From the NCBI GenBank assembly GCA_002369255.1, contig DFFO01000039.1, forward strand, positions 1-14,104: DNA of 14,104 bases. The letters are read 5' to 3'. Positions 13,542 through 14,104 of the stretch are shown here, one piece after another. Within the stretch, counting starts at the first letter, position 1, and each line of letters opens with the position of its first letter. The stretch comes from Lachnospiraceae bacterium UBA3774 (GTDB lineage: Bacteria > Bacillota > Clostridia > Lachnospirales > Lachnospiraceae). The notes under the pieces are model-generated. The model ran no database searches and was not told where the DNA came from. It worked only from the letters and a program-made list of their open reading frames with translations. The position numbers and the translations under genes are program-made.

Positions 13542-14104
13542 ATGTCAGAAGTTAGTTTAAAACATATTGTAAAAATATACCCGAACACCGAAAAGAAAAA
13601 GAAAAAGAAAAAGGGTGATGAAAAAGAACATAATACAGCCCATCTTGCTGTTGACGAGAGAGGCGTTCTTGCCGTTCAGGATTTCAATCTTGAAATAGAA
13701 GACCGCGAGTTTATCGTGCTTGTAGGTCCCTCCGGCTGCGGAAAATCCACCACGCTGCGCATGATCGCAGGCCTTGAGGACATTACCGAGGGCGAGCTTT
13801 ATATCGACGGAAATCTTGTAAACGACGTTGCTCCGAAGGATCGTGATATCGCCATGGTTTTCCAGAGCTACGCTCTTTATCCTCATATGACTGTCAGAGA
13901 CAATATCGCATTCCCTCTGAAGCTCAAGAAGGTTCCGAAGGACGAGATCAATGCCAGAGTTATGGAAGCTGCTGAGATCCTCGGCATCACCGAGTATCTT
14001 GACAGAAAGCCGAAGGCTCTTTCCGGCGGTCAGCGCCAGAGAGTTGCGATCGGACGTGCTATCGTTCGTGAGCCGAAGGTTCTTCTTATGGACGAGCCTC
14101 TTTC
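13542..14104 (+). CDS. ugpC: Carbohydrate ABC importer ATPase (UgpC/MsmX/MalK family), 3'-truncated
   Basis: This is the N-terminal 187 residues of the ATP-hydrolysing subunit of CUT1 sugar importers; the frame runs off the right edge. The ATG at 13542 follows AAGGAG (13529-13534); an ATG at 13538 in another frame stops after five codons. Visible are Walker A GPSGCGKST (62-70), the Q-loop VFQSYALYPHM, the signature LSGGQRQRV and Walker B VLLMDEP. The N-terminus is unusual: between KIYPN (11-15) and AVQDFNLEI (44-52) lies about 28 residues, with seven lysines in a row (18-24) and an acidic/polar stretch, where close relatives have only a short turn. Its separate promoter suits an ATPase shared by several importers, including the one encoded at 10173-13359. 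Confidence 0.93.
   Translation, partial: MSEVSLKHIVKIYPNTEKKKKKKKGDEKEHNTAHLAVDERGVLAVQDFNLEIEDREFIVLVGPSGCGKSTTLRMIAGLEDITEGELYIDGNLVNDVAPKDRDIAMVFQSYALYPHMTVRDNIAFPLKLKKVPKDEINARVMEAAEILGITEYLDRKPKALSGGQRQRVAIGRAIVREPKVLLMDEPL

Noticed and set aside
1..14104. Search by eye for tRNA, rRNA, IS elements, transposase, integrase and phage attachment sites.
   Set aside because: None found: no tRNA cloverleaf in the gaps, no transposase or integrase motifs in the frames, and no flanking terminal repeats.

Overview
The window looks like a piece of a low- to mid-GC Gram-positive anaerobe of the class Clostridia (Oscillospiraceae/Ruminococcaceae-like gut lineage). Supporting signs are the AGGAGG-type ribosome binding sites, sigma-A-like promoters, an apparent pyruvate:ferredoxin oxidoreductase tail, a lipoprotein-type sugar ABC transporter, a phi3T/Bacillus-type thymidylate synthase and many cysteines in exported proteins. 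This placement is inference from gene content; no 16S or marker gene is present.

Layout. (1) 1-177: 3' end of a probable pyruvate:ferredoxin oxidoreductase gene and its terminator. (2) 232-3640: a promoter, a 1058-residue secreted beta-helix-type surface protein with three repeat modules and a duplicated C-terminal domain, then, 14 bases later, a 40-codon gene for a three-cysteine peptide. (3) 3664-5450: a strong hairpin, then a radical SAM/SPASM enzyme, a PqqD-like peptide-binding protein and a terminator. With the small peptide these resemble a ribosomally made, post-translationally modified peptide (RiPP) locus. (4) 5481-7091, minus strand: a secreted SH3b-NlpC/P60-type protein. (5) 7324-7587, minus strand: a second PqqD-like protein with its own promoter and terminator. 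Divergent from it, at 7752-8516, is an HPr-kinase-like P-loop protein of the type often found beside RiPP genes. (6) 8552-9955: thyA and folA, possibly read through from the HprK-like gene, ending at a terminator. (7) 10069-13359: a carbohydrate ABC importer (lipoprotein binding protein, attenuator hairpin, two permeases) behind a promoter with TTAACT repeats. (8) 13437-14104: a separate, strong promoter and the start of a UgpC/MsmX-type ATPase that runs off the window.

How it fits together. The most unusual part is 327-8516. A surface protein is co-arranged with a tiny cysteine-containing peptide, a radical SAM/SPASM maturase and a PqqD-like recognition protein. A second PqqD-like protein and an HprK-like possible peptide kinase lie about 2 kb further on, beyond a cell-wall hydrolase-like protein. 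No transporter or dedicated leader peptidase gene is visible in this block, so the product and its export are unknown. The right part is ordinary metabolism: folate-dependent dTMP synthesis and sugar uptake. There, the importer's ATPase sits in a separate transcription unit, as is usual for an ATPase shared between several importers.
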